Shown here: positions 8,525 to 18,300 of the stretch, piece by piece
How positions within the stretch are numbered: position 1 is the stretch's first letter
Layout: the number at the start of each line of letters is the position of its first letter
Source: an uncultured Bacteroidales bacterium
GTDB taxonomy: Bacteria; Bacteroidota; Bacteroidia; Bacteroidales; UBA932
Assembly: GCA_944325765.1 (NCBI GenBank)
Contig: CALVBH010000021.1
Coordinates: forward strand, 1 to 64,000
DNA: 64,000 nt
Reading direction: 5' to 3'
Position numbers and translations under genes: made by a program
The notes under the pieces: model-generated
Databases searched by the model: none
The model's input: only the letters and a program-made list of their open reading frames with translations
Told to the model about the DNA's origin: nothing

Positions 8525-9538
8525 TTATTGTTTTCCTTTTGTTTTGCAGGAAGAATTGATGTTCCAGATGATTCCGATCTGCGGAATCCAGGCTGCATTG
8601 TGTCTTGTTTCTCCGAAAATAGTCCTGATGCCGTCAAAATTGTTGTCGGTCATCCACATTACGGTATTTTTCAACTGTAGGTGAAATCCAGGCAGTTAAC
8701 CTGTGTCCGGAAGTGTTTTTCCAGAATATACGGTTTATGTTCACATCAAGGCTCAGCCCGATATTCACTAAAGAAACACTTGAATAAAGTTCGGAATACG
8801 TCATCATAGACTGCGGCCGGGGCACATACCATGTCATGCCGTCCGGAGAAAGCAGATAGTCTCCGGCATAATCCCTTGTTCCGAGCCGCCCTGCAGCATA
8901 GTCGGCAGAAAGAGATACTGCCAGTGGCCGCGGAAACCATCAGCCCGCTTTTCTTCGGGCCTTTCAGGCTCCGTTACAGGATTGTCTGAAAGCTGTGTTG
9001 TCTCCGGAGGAAGATTATTGACAGTCACTTCCTCTTCTTCCGGTACTGTACAGACAGTTTCTTCCGTCAGGGTTTCTTCTGCTGTACGGACGGTTTCAGC
9101 CGGCGCTGATTCTTCAGGCTGTGTTTCGCGGGAACATGTCACCGGAGCCGGCAGTGTTATGACCACGACATCCGATATGCCGTCGAATGTCCCGGCCTTC
9201 AGCGATGTGGTAAAAGACTCTTCCTTCAGCCCGTATCTGACTATGAGTTCGGATTTTACCCTGTTGCAACGGATTTTTACAATCTTGAAATCGTCACCGT
9301 ATCCGATCACATGGATGTTCCCGTCCGACAGGAAAGGGATACTGGCTTCCAGGTCCAGGGAGTCGAGCTTTTCACCGTTCCCCGTTCAGGGCGGAATAGA
9401 ACATATCGTCTCCCTCAAGGAAATCAAATACTGTCAGGCTGATTTCTCCCCCCCCCTCGGGGCTGGAACCGCGTTTAAAATAGGGCTGTGTATCAATAAT
9501 ATGCAATAAAGAACAGCATATTTGAAGAAATTACCCAT
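8525..9538 (-). pseudogene. Frameshifted secreted/surface protein gene
   Basis: Reading from ATG at 9538 gives a signal peptide (MGNFFKYAVLYCILLIHS…) followed by GGEISLTVFDFLEGDDMFYSALNG. The frame then breaks at a CCCC run near 9380, continues as EKLDSLDLEASIPFLSDG… through a Glu/Pro/Thr-rich linker, breaks near 8940, resumes with FPRPLAVSLSADYAAGRLG…, breaks again near 8697, and ends …NAAWIPQIGIIWNI… at 8525. Removing three single-base indels restores about 335 residues. The C-terminal part resembles an outer-membrane or cell-surface domain; I do not recognise the family. A run of nine C/G bases (9448-9456) lies near the 5' end but does not itself break the frame. Confidence 0.75.
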
Positions 9539-9670
9539 AGAGATTATATGTCATTGATTCACTGGCCGAAGATAATCAGATTGGGCGAGTAAACCAAAAT
9601 TATTTCAGAAGTTGTTATGAATTTGGCAAAATTCAAGGCGGCTTCTGAAAGCCGGTAAAGATAAATTTGT

Positions 9671-9678
9671 TATTTTTG
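9671..9678 (+). promoter_or_regulatory. Candidate -7 box upstream of glyS
   Basis: TATTTTTG, with a second candidate TAAATTTG at 9662-9669, both matching TAnnTTTG. No clear -33 TTTG is seen. The degenerate repeat element lies between these boxes and glyS. Confidence 0.4.
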
Positions 9679-9691
9679 CCGTTTGTTATGG

Positions 9692-9761
9692 AAGAGGGTG
9701 ACCGGAAAGGGGGATTTTCGAATCAGGCATAACGCGGAAAGTCTCCATTGGGGCCGTCCTC
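9692..9761 (+). repeat. Degenerate, internally deleted copy of the 125-bp inverted-repeat element
   Basis: AAGAGGGTGACCGGAAAGG (9692-9710) matches 17 of 19 bases of the terminal repeat of the intact element at 63322-63446. The next stretch (9712-9742, GATTTTCGAATCAGGCATAA…) matches that element's interior with few changes. About 55 bp present in the intact copy are missing here. The far end (…GGGGCCGTCCTC) is a worn remnant of the second terminal repeat. Confidence 0.75.
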
Positions 9762-9793
9762 ATTGTTGAAGGATAATATTAAAATAAATAATT

Positions 9794-11335
9794 ATGACTC
9801 AGGACGAACTCTTCAAGACTTTGGTGGCCCATTGTAAGGAATACGGTTTTATTTTTCCTTCAAGCGAGATTTATGACGGTCTGGCAGCAGTCTACGACTA
9901 TGGCCAGATGGGCTCGGAGCTGAAAAACAATATCAAGAGATACTGGTGGGAAGCGATGGTAAGGCTTCACGAGAATATAGTCGGTATCGATTCCTGCATT
10001 TTCATGCATCCGAAAATCTGGGAGGCTTCCGGTCATGTAGGCGCTTTCAACGATCCGCTTATAGACAATAAGGATTCCAAGAAAAGGTACAGGGCCGACG
10101 TCCTGATAGAGGACTATATCGCCAAGCTGGAAGAGAAAATAAACAAGGAAGTGGAGAAGGCCCGCAAGAAATTCGGCGAGGCTTTCGACGAGACAAAATT
10201 CCGTGAGACCAATCCGAATGTGCTGCGCAACAGGACAAAAATCGACGAGGTCCGCAAAAGAATGGCTGATGCCTTGAATGCCAATGATCTGGCCGAGTTG
10301 CGTCAGATTATCGTCGACTGCGATATAGTATGTCCGATTTCCGGTACGAAAAACTGGACCGAGGTGCGTCAGTTCAACCTGATGTTCAGCACGCAGTTGG
10401 GCAATACGTCCGATGATACGAACGTGATTTATCTGCGTCCTGAGACTGCGCAGGGTATATTCGTGAATTACCTGAACGTGCAGAAAACCGGGCGTATGAA
10501 GATACCTTTCGGTATCGCTCAGATAGGAAAGGCCTTCAGAAACGAGATTGTGGCCCGTCAGTTCATTTTCCGTATGAGGGAGTTCGAGCAGATGGAGATG
10601 CAGTTTTTCATCAAGCCGGGAACCGAACTGGACTGGTTCGCCAAGTGGAAGGAAACGCGTCTGGCCTGGCATCAGGCTCTCGGTATGGGAGTGGAGAATT
10701 ACCGCTTCCACGATCACGAAAAGCTGGCCCACTATGCCAACGCGGCTACCGATATAGAATTCAATTTCCCGTTCGGGTTCAAGGAACTGGAGGGTATCCA
10801 TTCCAGGACCGATTTCGACCTCGGAAACCATCAGAAGTTCTCGGGCAAGAAAATCCAGTATTTCGATCCGGAGACAGGGGAGAGCTATACTCCTTACGTG
10901 ATAGAGACTTCCATAGGAGTGGACAGGATGGTGCTGGCCGTGCTGTCGCATTCATTGAGGGAAGAAAAACTGGAAAACGGGGAGACGCGTACCGTTCTCG
11001 GTATTCCTGCACCTCTGGCTCCTGTAAAGGTGGCCGTGCTCCCTCTTCTGAAGAAAGACGGGCTGCCTGAACTGGCCCAGAAGGTTATGGATGAATTGAA
11101 GTACGATTTCAACTGCCAGTACGACGAGAAGGACAGCATCGGAAAGAGATACCGCCGTCAGGATGCCATCGGTACGCCGTTCTGCGTGACCGTGGACCAC
11201 GATTCTCTGACAGACGGCTGTGTGACTGTCCGTCATCGCGACACTATGGCCCAGGAGCGCGTGAAAATCGAGGATATCCACGGGATTATCGATTCCCAGG
11301 CGAGCATGAAGTCGCTTCTGAAACAGCTGAAATAG
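9794..11335 (+). CDS. glyS: Glycine--tRNA ligase (dimeric, eukaryote-like class II)
   Basis: 513-residue single-chain GlyRS that charges tRNA-Gly. This is the alpha2 form rather than the separate alpha and beta subunits. Class II motif 2 is seen in GIAQIGKAFRNEIVARQFIFRMREFEQME (split here by function), motif 3 in TSIGVDRMVLAVL, and a C-terminal anticodon-binding domain in about 400-513. Normal length. The upstream 255 bp hold promoter candidates and a decayed repeat element; a strong terminator follows. Confidence 0.96.
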   Translation: MTQDELFKTLVAHCKEYGFIFPSSEIYDGLAAVYDYGQMGSELKNNIKRYWWEAMVRLHENIVGIDSCIFMHPKIWEASGHVGAFNDPLIDNKDSKKRYRADVLIEDYIAKLEEKINKEVEKARKKFGEAFDETKFRETNPNVLRNRTKIDEVRKRMADALNANDLAELRQIIVDCDIVCPISGTKNWTEVRQFNLMFSTQLGNTSDDTNVIYLRPETAQGIFVNYLNVQKTGRMKIPFGIAQIGKAFRNEIVARQFIFRMREFEQMEMQFFIKPGTELDWFAKWKETRLAWHQALGMGVENYRFHDHEKLAHYANAATDIEFNFPFGFKELEGIHSRTDFDLGNHQKFSGKKIQYFDPETGESYTPYVIETSIGVDRMVLAVLSHSLREEKLENGETRTVLGIPAPLAPVKVAVLPLLKKDGLPELAQKVMDELKYDFNCQYDEKDSIGKRYRRQDAIGTPFCVTVDHDSLTDGCVTVRHRDTMAQERVKIEDIHGIIDSQASMKSLLKQLK

Positions 11336-11372
11336 TTTCGAGACACGAAAAGAGCACTTGGTATTTTTCAGA

Positions 11373-11406
11373 AAGAGGGTGGATCAATTGACCCACCCTC
11401 TTCTAT
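11373..11406 (+). terminator. glyS terminator
   Basis: AAGAGGGTGG (11373-11382) and CCACCCTCTT (11393-11402) form a perfect 10-bp stem 38 bp after the glyS stop, with T-rich sequence after it. Its AAGAGGGTG start resembles the end of the inverted-repeat element, so it may derive from one. Confidence 0.75.
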
Positions 11407-11440
11407 ATTCGTTCAGTGCACTTCAAAGTCTCTTTTCGTT

Positions 11441-12849
11441 TCACCAGATAGAGATTACGGCACGGATATAATATGATGCACTTCTATAATTAGAACTACT
11501 ATAAGAAGGGGAAGCAAATTCTCCAGTCGTAAAGCTTATGCAATATAGATTGTATTGATTACATCGTGTCGATGACCAATATCTGTCGGATGCAAGTTCA
11601 GTGAATCCGTGTGCAGACAACACTGAATTCAATACTGACTTTTGAGAATAAATATCAGACAGCTCGTTTATTGCAGGCAGATACCAGTCCCGTCCATAGT
11701 CATCGCACCATTTGCAGGCAGGAAACCTTGTTTCCCATGAATCAAACTCCTTAATCCTGCATATTTTCGATTCTCGTCCTGATAGCTGCGATTTCTTCTT
11801 CGTGACTGTCTATGCGCGCTGAGATGGATTCCAGGTCTGAATTGAACGAAGCGACTGCATTTTCAATTCCGGTATTGACTGCGGCTATCTCGGCTGCGAG
11901 TTCACCTCTGATTTCTCCTCCGAATGAGGATATGGCAGTCGTTATGGCTGTTTTGTATGCTTCTGTGATTTCTGATTTTGCAGAAGCCAGTTCTTCCTCC
12001 AACTTTATAATGTCGGCAGAATTCTGTGCGATGGCTTTTGTATTGTTGCTTATTGCTTCAGCATTGATTGATATGAGTTCCGCATTTTCAGCGATTTCCC
12101 TTGTATTGTCCGCGATGTCCGAGGCCAATTTCGAGAAATTTTCATCGGTGGAAGTTTTCAGTGCGGCAACAGCAGCCGATATTTCCTTGATGGCGGCAGT
12201 GTTGGCTTCGATAATGTCTGCATTTTCAGAAATTGCGGCGGTATTGTCCAATATTTTCTGCGCATTCTGAGAAATCAAAGAGGCATTCTTTTCGACAGCC
12301 TCGGCATTGTCGGCGACATTCCCCTGCAATGCACTCATTTCCTGTCTCAGGTCTCCAAGCATATCCTCGTTCGATGTAATCCTGCTTTCTAAAGATGCGG
12401 ACAGATTATCTATCAAGGAAGTAAGATATGATTTCTGGGCAGCGAGTTCTGCGTTGAATTCGTCTTTCATTTCCTGTACCAGCGCATTGGTTCCGGCAAT
12501 CGTGCTATAGCCCCTGCAAGGATACTATTGTATTGTTTATTTGCTCGATTTCAGTATGGATATCTGTACTGAGCGCTTCTATCCGGGCTGTCAGATCACT
12601 TTCTGCACGTGAAATATTTTGCTGGAGATTTTCTTTTATTTCCCCTATTTTCGTGTCGGTATCCGAGATGGATTTCCTCAGGTTTTCTGCAGAAACCTGC
12701 AGTGCCTTGATATAGTCTCCCAATTCCTGGTCAGCGGCATACAGTAATGAAAGAGAAGATTGGATGTGGCTGATCTGTTGGTTTAGTTCCAATACCACAC
12801 ACTCGGATAGATATGAGGAATTCGCGGGTACAGAATACCGCTTCCGCAT
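11441..12849 (-). pseudogene. Decayed coiled-coil surface protein (PL29 N-terminal-like) with a DUF1566-like tail
   Basis: Three consecutive frames make one protein. (a) 12849-12505 gives a coiled coil with ELNQQISHIQSSLSLLYAADQ. (b) 12470-11751, joined across a GGGG run near 12517, gives a long heptad repeat rich in NTAAI/NAELI units. (c) From about 11750 in another frame, FDSWETRFPACKW…DWYLPAINEL…YWSSTRCN…YIRAVISIW is a DUF1566-like ending. Parts a and b resemble the coiled-coil lipoproteins annotated as PL29 lyase N-terminal-like in Alistipes relatives. This likeness is from memory. No signal peptide survives, and at least two frameshifts are needed. Confidence 0.7.
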
Positions 12850-13080
12850 AGTTTAAACGAATGAATGAGTGCTGTCCGGTTGTCCTCTTGCTCTTGAAAA
12901 CTTCCACATTTTCTATAAAGGACAGTGCGAAAACACTTTCATCAATATGTAATGCCGGTCACCCGACAAACGCAAAGGTAGAAAACATTTCCGACAAACA
13001 GACAGCACTCACGGAGTATTGAATGCCGAATTAAATTAAAATTTGCATTTACAAGTGTAAAAACCTTTATATTATTCAGG
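12850..13080 (-). other. Gap with a -7 box and a possible 5' remnant of the coiled-coil pseudogene
   Basis: TACCTTTG on the minus strand (12973-12980) fits the -7 box. Between about 12952 and 12840 one minus-strand frame reads LHIDESVFALSFIENVEVF…, which looks like coding sequence but has no start and runs out of frame with the pseudogene. Otherwise I see only a short TTTACA/TGTAAA inverted repeat around 13050. Confidence 0.4.
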
Positions 13081-14223
13081 TCAGATGAAGGTTTTGTCAG
13101 GATTTGTCAGTTTTTGCAGATACAGTCTGAGCAGAATGTCAGGAATGAAGTATTTCCCTCCGCGTGAGGTAAGAAGGTCTATCTTCTTCAATTTGGCTGC
13201 TGCTGTCTGTACGGCACTGCTGGAAGCGAGAGAATATTTCCTGATGAATTTTTCACTCATGATTTTTTCGGCGATACCGTCCTCGGCTATGGCATACAGA
13301 AGTTCTTTCTGTCTGGTCGGTATGCCGGAGAGCATCAGCCTGTACCCTGTTCCGGCTTCCTCCATGATGGAATCGATTGTTTCCCGGAGTTTTCCGGCAG
13401 TGCAGATTTCGCCTGATTGCAGAGTATCATATACTTCATGGAAAGTTTTCTGCATGCAGTAAGTGTTGCCTTCGAACAGATTGTAGATTTTACGTATATC
13501 ATCGTCATCTATCTTTATCCCTGCATTGTTGAAGTGTCCGGATACGAAAGGAATGTATTCTTGAGCGTCTATAGCATCCAGTTCCAGTATGGATGCACTA
13601 TGGTAGAACGGTCTCGATGATGCAAGGAACATCTGTGAAATCATGTGCAGTTCGCTGCCCGAGAATATGAAATGCACATTCGACAGATGCTGGATGTGGG
13701 ATCTGAGCAGGGCTTCGATATTCTCTTCCGGATATTTTCCTATCTGCTGGAATTCATCGAATGTGACGATGCAAGGCTTGTCGGCTTTTTCAAGACATGA
13801 AAAGATCTCTTCCAAAGTATATTCAGGTCTGGATATGTCCCCGAGTTCCAGAGTGAATGCGGGCATGGATGTCATCGGATCGAATCCGAACTTTGCATTT
13901 ATTGATTTCAACCCCTGGATGAAATATTCCAGCATTTTCCGGCTCTGGGAGTGCAACTGGGAGAAAACCGCCTGGCCGAAACTGAATGTGAATTCCTGCA
14001 GGCTTCTGGTGTGCAAGATATCTATGTAGAATGTATAATGGCTGTCTGCTATTCTGTTATTTTCATAGCAGAACTGTATCAGTTTTGATTTCCCCATACG
14101 TCGCGGTGAGAGAAGGCATATATTTTCCCCGCCTGAGAGCCCACGGATAATTCTCTGGGATTCTTCCTTTCTGTCGCAGAAATACTCTGCCGGAACCTTG
14201 CCGGTAATGATGAACGGATTCAT
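13081..14223 (-). CDS. Orphan AAA-type ATPase (archaeal-ATPase-like, PF01637 type)
   Basis: 380-residue P-loop ATPase. The start MNPFIITGKVPAEYFCDRK is typical of a Bacteroidales orphan ATPase family. Walker A is SPRRMGKS (about 37-44), Walker B VTFDEFQQIGKYPE (about 151-164), and a sensor-like FIFSGS follows. The last 120 residues look like winged helices. The ATG at 14223 (or 14229) is chosen because an earlier in-frame ATG at 14274 lies in the -33 region of a good promoter. Its role is unknown; such ATPases are scattered and variable among strains. It follows the ThiL-like gene on the same strand but has its own promoter. Confidence 0.8.
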   Translation of the reverse strand: MNPFIITGKVPAEYFCDRKEESQRIIRGLSGGENICLLSPRRMGKSKLIQFCYENNRIADSHYTFYIDILHTRSLQEFTFSFGQAVFSQLHSQSRKMLEYFIQGLKSINAKFGFDPMTSMPAFTLELGDISRPEYTLEEIFSCLEKADKPCIVTFDEFQQIGKYPEENIEALLRSHIQHLSNVHFIFSGSELHMISQMFLASSRPFYHSASILELDAIDAQEYIPFVSGHFNNAGIKIDDDDIRKIYNLFEGNTYCMQKTFHEVYDTLQSGEICTAGKLRETIDSIMEEAGTGYRLMLSGIPTRQKELLYAIAEDGIAEKIMSEKFIRKYSLASSSAVQTAAAKLKKIDLLTSRGGKYFIPDILLRLYLQKLTNPDKTFI

Positions 14224-14243
14224 AGTCATACAGTTTGAGATAG

Positions 14244-14275
14244 CAAATATAATTATGAAAACTTCATTATGCAAA
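14244..14275 (-). promoter_or_regulatory. Promoter of the orphan ATPase gene
   Basis: On the minus strand, TTTG (14272-14275), 20 bases, then TATATTTG (14244-14251): a full match to the Bacteroidetes TTTG-N19/21-TAnnTTTG promoter. A CATTATG/CATAATG inverted repeat (14266-14286) overlaps the -33 box and may be an operator. Confidence 0.8.
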
Positions 14276-14301
14276 TCTCATAATGGCCGGGCCGCAGATC
14301 C

Positions 14302-15306
14302 TCACCAGCCCTGGGCCGTGACGGGGAGCTCCACCCCTTCGGGGGTGACGAGGACAGCGCCGACTTCGGGACGGGCGAGATGGCCGATGATGTCGAAGGT
14401 CTGGAAATCGTGGCGGAAAAGGTCGTGGCGGCCGATAGGGATGGTGAACAGCAGGCGGCAGTCGTCACCGCCGTTGAATGCTGCCGAAATCGGGTCGATA
14501 TCGAACTCTTTTCCGAGGTCGAAAGTCCCGCTGGCGAACGGAAGCCGCTCCACGTATATCTTGGCGCCGAGACCGCTGTCACGGACCAGCCTTTTGACCG
14601 CATCCGAAAGCCCTCTGTTCACGAAATAGCCGTAGGACGGGATGATTTCCGCCTCTTCGAGACGTGCGACGCAGTCCTGGTTGATTTCGGGCTTCAGATA
14701 TTCGCCTATGATGAGTTTATGGTCTGACAGGTCTGGCTGGGACCTGTCCGTCTTTCTTTTCAGGAATTTCTGTTTTTCCCTTTCGAGAATCTGCATCCCC
14801 ATAAACGCGGCGCCGAGATTCCCTGAAATACAGATAAGATCCATGCTTTTGGCCGGCATTCTGCGCTTTTCTGTCAGGGAAGACCTTTTGCCGCAGGCGG
14901 AAATGCCGATATTGAGTCCGTTGACTGAAGGAAGAAGGTCCAGTGCCACGTCCCGATAGCGGTGCTGTTTGGCGGCGGACGTCATCCCTTCCCAGAGTTC
15001 ACTGATTTTCCCGAAATCGATTTTAGAGGATATGCCGAGTTTTACCGTGAGCGTTTCAGGATATGCCATAGCAGCATACAGTTCCCCGGTAGCCTCGATT
15101 ACAGCCTTGTATCCGAGATGTTTCAGAGGGAAATAAGTCAGGTCGAAATCTATTCCCTCGGTCATCAGAACCGATGCATTGATAACGCTTCCGGTATCTT
15201 TGGATATCTTTACCGGGCAGATGTCCTTCTGTTCGAAACCTGAGTTTTCATAAAGCCTCCTGACGGCTTCCGTCTTACCGAGTGTTGAAAATGTCTCCTC
15301 TGCCAT
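14302..15306 (-). CDS. ThiL-like (AIR-synthase fold) protein lacking catalytic aspartates
   Basis: 334 residues, similar along its length to thiamine-monophosphate kinase of Bacteroidetes: FDLTYFPLKHLGYKAVIEATG, DLICISGNLGAAFMGMQILEREK, LKPEINQD and a terminal AQGW. The motifs binding ATP and magnesium are altered. The family's GDDAA reads SKDTGS, the NLSD region reads EATGE, GGDTT reads LPSVNG, and DISDGLA reads FVNRGLS. NGGDDCRLLFT replaces NGGEDYELLFT. It is therefore probably not an active kinase. The start at 15306 is preferred because a -7 box overlaps the earlier ATG at 15330. It is divergent from the TIR-Sel1 gene. Confidence 0.8.
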   Translation of the reverse strand: MAEETFSTLGKTEAVRRLYENSGFEQKDICPVKISKDTGSVINASVLMTEGIDFDLTYFPLKHLGYKAVIEATGELYAAMAYPETLTVKLGISSKIDFGKISELWEGMTSAAKQHRYRDVALDLLPSVNGLNIGISACGKRSSLTEKRRMPAKSMDLICISGNLGAAFMGMQILEREKQKFLKRKTDRSQPDLSDHKLIIGEYLKPEINQDCVARLEEAEIIPSYGYFVNRGLSDAVKRLVRDSGLGAKIYVERLPFASGTFDLGKEFDIDPISAAFNGGDDCRLLFTIPIGRHDLFRHDFQTFDIIGHLARPEVGAVLVTPEGVELPVTAQGW

Positions 15307-15323
15307 ATCTGGAATGTTTGGTA

Positions 15324-15331
15324 CAAACATA
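15324..15331 (-). promoter_or_regulatory. -7 box for the ThiL-like gene
   Basis: TATGTTTG on the minus strand matches TAnnTTTG and overlaps the alternative ATG at 15330, so translation should start at 15306. The opposing box for the TIR-Sel1 gene is only 30 bp away, so the two promoters share their -33 region. Confidence 0.5.
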
Positions 15332-15360
15332 ATAAAATTTTCCATAACCGGAAAAACGGT

Positions 15361-15368
15361 TAAATTTG
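15361..15368 (+). promoter_or_regulatory. -7 box for the TIR-Sel1 gene
   Basis: TAAATTTG, 22 bp before the ATG at 15391. TTTT, not TTTG, stands at the -33 position, so this may be a weak or activated promoter. Confidence 0.5.
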
Positions 15369-15390
15369 TATGATATCCGCATAATTGATT

Positions 15391-18300
15391 ATGGAAGAAA
15401 ACTTGGTATTCATCAGTTATTCGAGCAAGAACAAGACAGTGGCGGATGCCGTATGCCATATTCTGGAGGAAAACGGCATACCCTGCTGGATAGCTCCCAG
15501 AAACGTGGTCCCGGGAGAAGGGTTCGGAGGCAATATAGTGAAGGCCATAAGGCAGTGCAGCCTCATGATATTGATTTATTCTGCCGACTCTAACAGATCT
15601 TCCCATGTGGCCAACGAGGTGGACCGGGCTTTCAGCGCGAACAAGACCATCATTCCTTTCGCGATGGACGACACCCCTATGAACGACGATTTCGACTATT
15701 ATCTTTCGAGGAAACACTGGCTCGTAGCCTATCCCGACTACAGGGAAAAACTGCAGCCTCTGGTCGAGGCGGTCGCCAAAAATCTGGGCATTGACCTGAA
15801 TATCAGGGCAGGTATTGCTGCCGCGGGACAGGCAGCGGCGGATACGGTAATACAGGTACAGACAGAAGAGAAGAGCGGCAGGTATGACCGACAGTATGAA
15901 AACGCGGAGAAGGCTCTTTTGAAATATGATATGGAAACAGCCTTTTCCGAACTGTTGGACCCTGCTTTGGAGGGTGATGCACAGGCCCGGTCCCTGATGG
16001 CCAGGATTACACAATACCGTTCGAGACTCTGGCTGGTCGACAAGATGTATTTCAGGAAGATAAAGAATGTCGCAGATGCCGGGAATGCATACGCGCAATA
16101 CCTTGTGGGGCAGTTTTACCGCTATCGCGAACTTGATGATGCGGAAGGTTTCCGATATCTGGAAATGAGTGCGGAGCAGGATTGTCCGTACGGGCTTGTA
16201 CAGCTTTCGGAGTTCTATGCGGTAGGCGATTATGTGGAGGCTGATGCGGAAAAGGTATATGAACTGCTGAACCGCGCCGTGGATACGGGAAATGTCTGGG
16301 CTAAATTCGCCTTGGCGAAAGAGTATCTGCATGCCTGGATTCTGAAACGGAATGTGAACAGGGGTATGATACTGCTCAGGCAGTGCATGGATGCCGGCAT
16401 TCCTGAAAGCTATTCCCGTATGGGATTTATGTATGAAGACGGCATCGGAGTGGAAATGGATCTGGAAAAGGCGAAGGAATATTATCTCAAGGCTATAGAC
16501 TGCGGATTTCAGGAGGCATACAAGGAACTGGCATGTCTGTATCTCTGGGATTGGAAGATGAACGAGGAACTTCCTGAAGAAAGTGTCAGGAAAGGTGTCT
16601 CTTATCTGAGAAAAGGTGCGGAAGCCGGTGTTTCCAACTGTATAGCGATGCTCGCCATGTGTTATGAAACAGGTACAGGAGTGCCTGAGATGCCTGAACA
16701 GGCTTATCTCTGGTATAAAAAGGCTGCCCGTCTCGGAGACAGATCCGCGATGAACAGTGTGGGAAACATGCACTATAACGGGAAAGGCTGCCTTCAGGAT
16801 TACGCCCTGGCTTGGGAATGGTTCGAAAAAGGGGCTGCAATGAATTACAATGCAAGTTTCGAGATGCTGGGGAAGATGTGTCTTCAGAATGAGGCTCCGG
16901 CCGGCAAGAAGCAGTCCGACTGTATCGGGTATTACGAAGCGGCGGCGAGACTTGGGGGATATGCGGGGATGGATTCTGCAAAACAACTGTACAATATCTT
17001 CAGGAGCAGGACTTTGGAGAAGGATCCGCTTCTCGTCTATCCTGTCGACATTTATGTAGAGTATGACTGGGCGGAAAAGGATGACAGGAGAGCCATGGGA
17101 TATCTGAAAATGGCAGCATCGCAGGATACGTCAGGGGAATCCCAGTTTATATACGGGACCCTGCTCTGCGACAGCGGCTCAGTATTCATGGACATTTTCG
17201 AGGGCTTGAAATATCTGAAGGAGGCTGCGGAAAAAGGTATGTTGAGGGCTTGTGTCAAACTGGCGGAACTGCACATCGAGGGCGTATGGGTAGACAAGGA
17301 TGAAAGCCTTGCGGAGGACTACCTGACCCAAGCTGCGGAAAAGGGCAGTGCTGAAGCCTGTTTCGAACTCGGTATGCTGAAAGCCAGGCAGGCGGATAAA
17401 ATGATTGAGGCGAAAGAGCCCGACGAAAGGATAAAGCCGCTTGTTGACGAAGCATGTGCCCTGTTTGAAAAATCGAAGGACACGGAACTGTGGGACAAGG
17501 ACATCGTTATGCTTCTCTTCGACTTCGAAAGCTATGCCGGCCGGGAGAAACTGAAATCCCTGTTCGACCTGATCGTCCGGAAACGGGCCGACGACGGTTG
17601 TGTCCAGGCCATGGTCGACTGCGGCGTATTCGCCTATATGCCGGTTTTCGGCGGTGAAAAGGATCTGGGAAAATGCCGCAGCCTGTGGGAGAAGGCCGCA
17701 AGACTGGGCTTCAATCCCGGCATCGTCGATTTGGCGCAGCTTTGTCAGGGTGACATCCTGGGAGAACGTGTGGAGGACTCTTCATATATTGACATTCCCG
17801 AAGCGGCATACTGGTTTTCTTTCGCGGAAAACGGGCTAAAGGAAAGGAACCGCCTTATGGAGAGCGGGAGGGCGTATGTCCTGGATTATGAACTGAACGG
17901 ACAGATACCCGCATCGCCGGACTACCTGAAATGGATCTTTCTGAACCGGAACGACGCGCTGTTCACCCCTGAAAACAGTCTTCAGGTTTTTTCCCAGAAT
18001 TCAGGTACCCCTGCCGGGGCAATGTCGGAAAGCTCATCAATGCCTGAAAATCTGAATAATCTCTTCAGGACAATAACGGATCTGCATTTAAACAAGATCA
18101 GAGACAGCGGATACCTTCCTTATGACGTTCCGGATTTGGAAGAAAAAGATATGTATCCGTATCTTTCATTCGGTAAAATGCATGAGTTGCAGCAATTCTG
18201 CGCCGATACCTGGCTCTTTATAAAGAGAAAAGCCGTCGGTATTCTCCCCGGAATCGCAGACCTGACTTTTATGGCCTGCGATGCCGAAAAACTGACTGAC

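Noticed and set aside
9688..9732. Fourteen-codon reading frame in the decayed repeat upstream of glyS
   Set aside because: It lies within the repeat remnant and has no ribosome-binding site or conservation that I can see.
9860..10951. 363-codon minus-strand frame opposite glyS
   Set aside because: Shadow frame over the GlyRS catalytic domain with no motif or start signal.
14302..16986. A very long minus-strand frame (about 894 codons) running from the ThiL-like gene under the TIR-Sel1 gene
   Set aside because: Only the last 334 codons show family motifs; the rest is antisense to clear TIR and Sel1 sequence and has no recognisable protein features.
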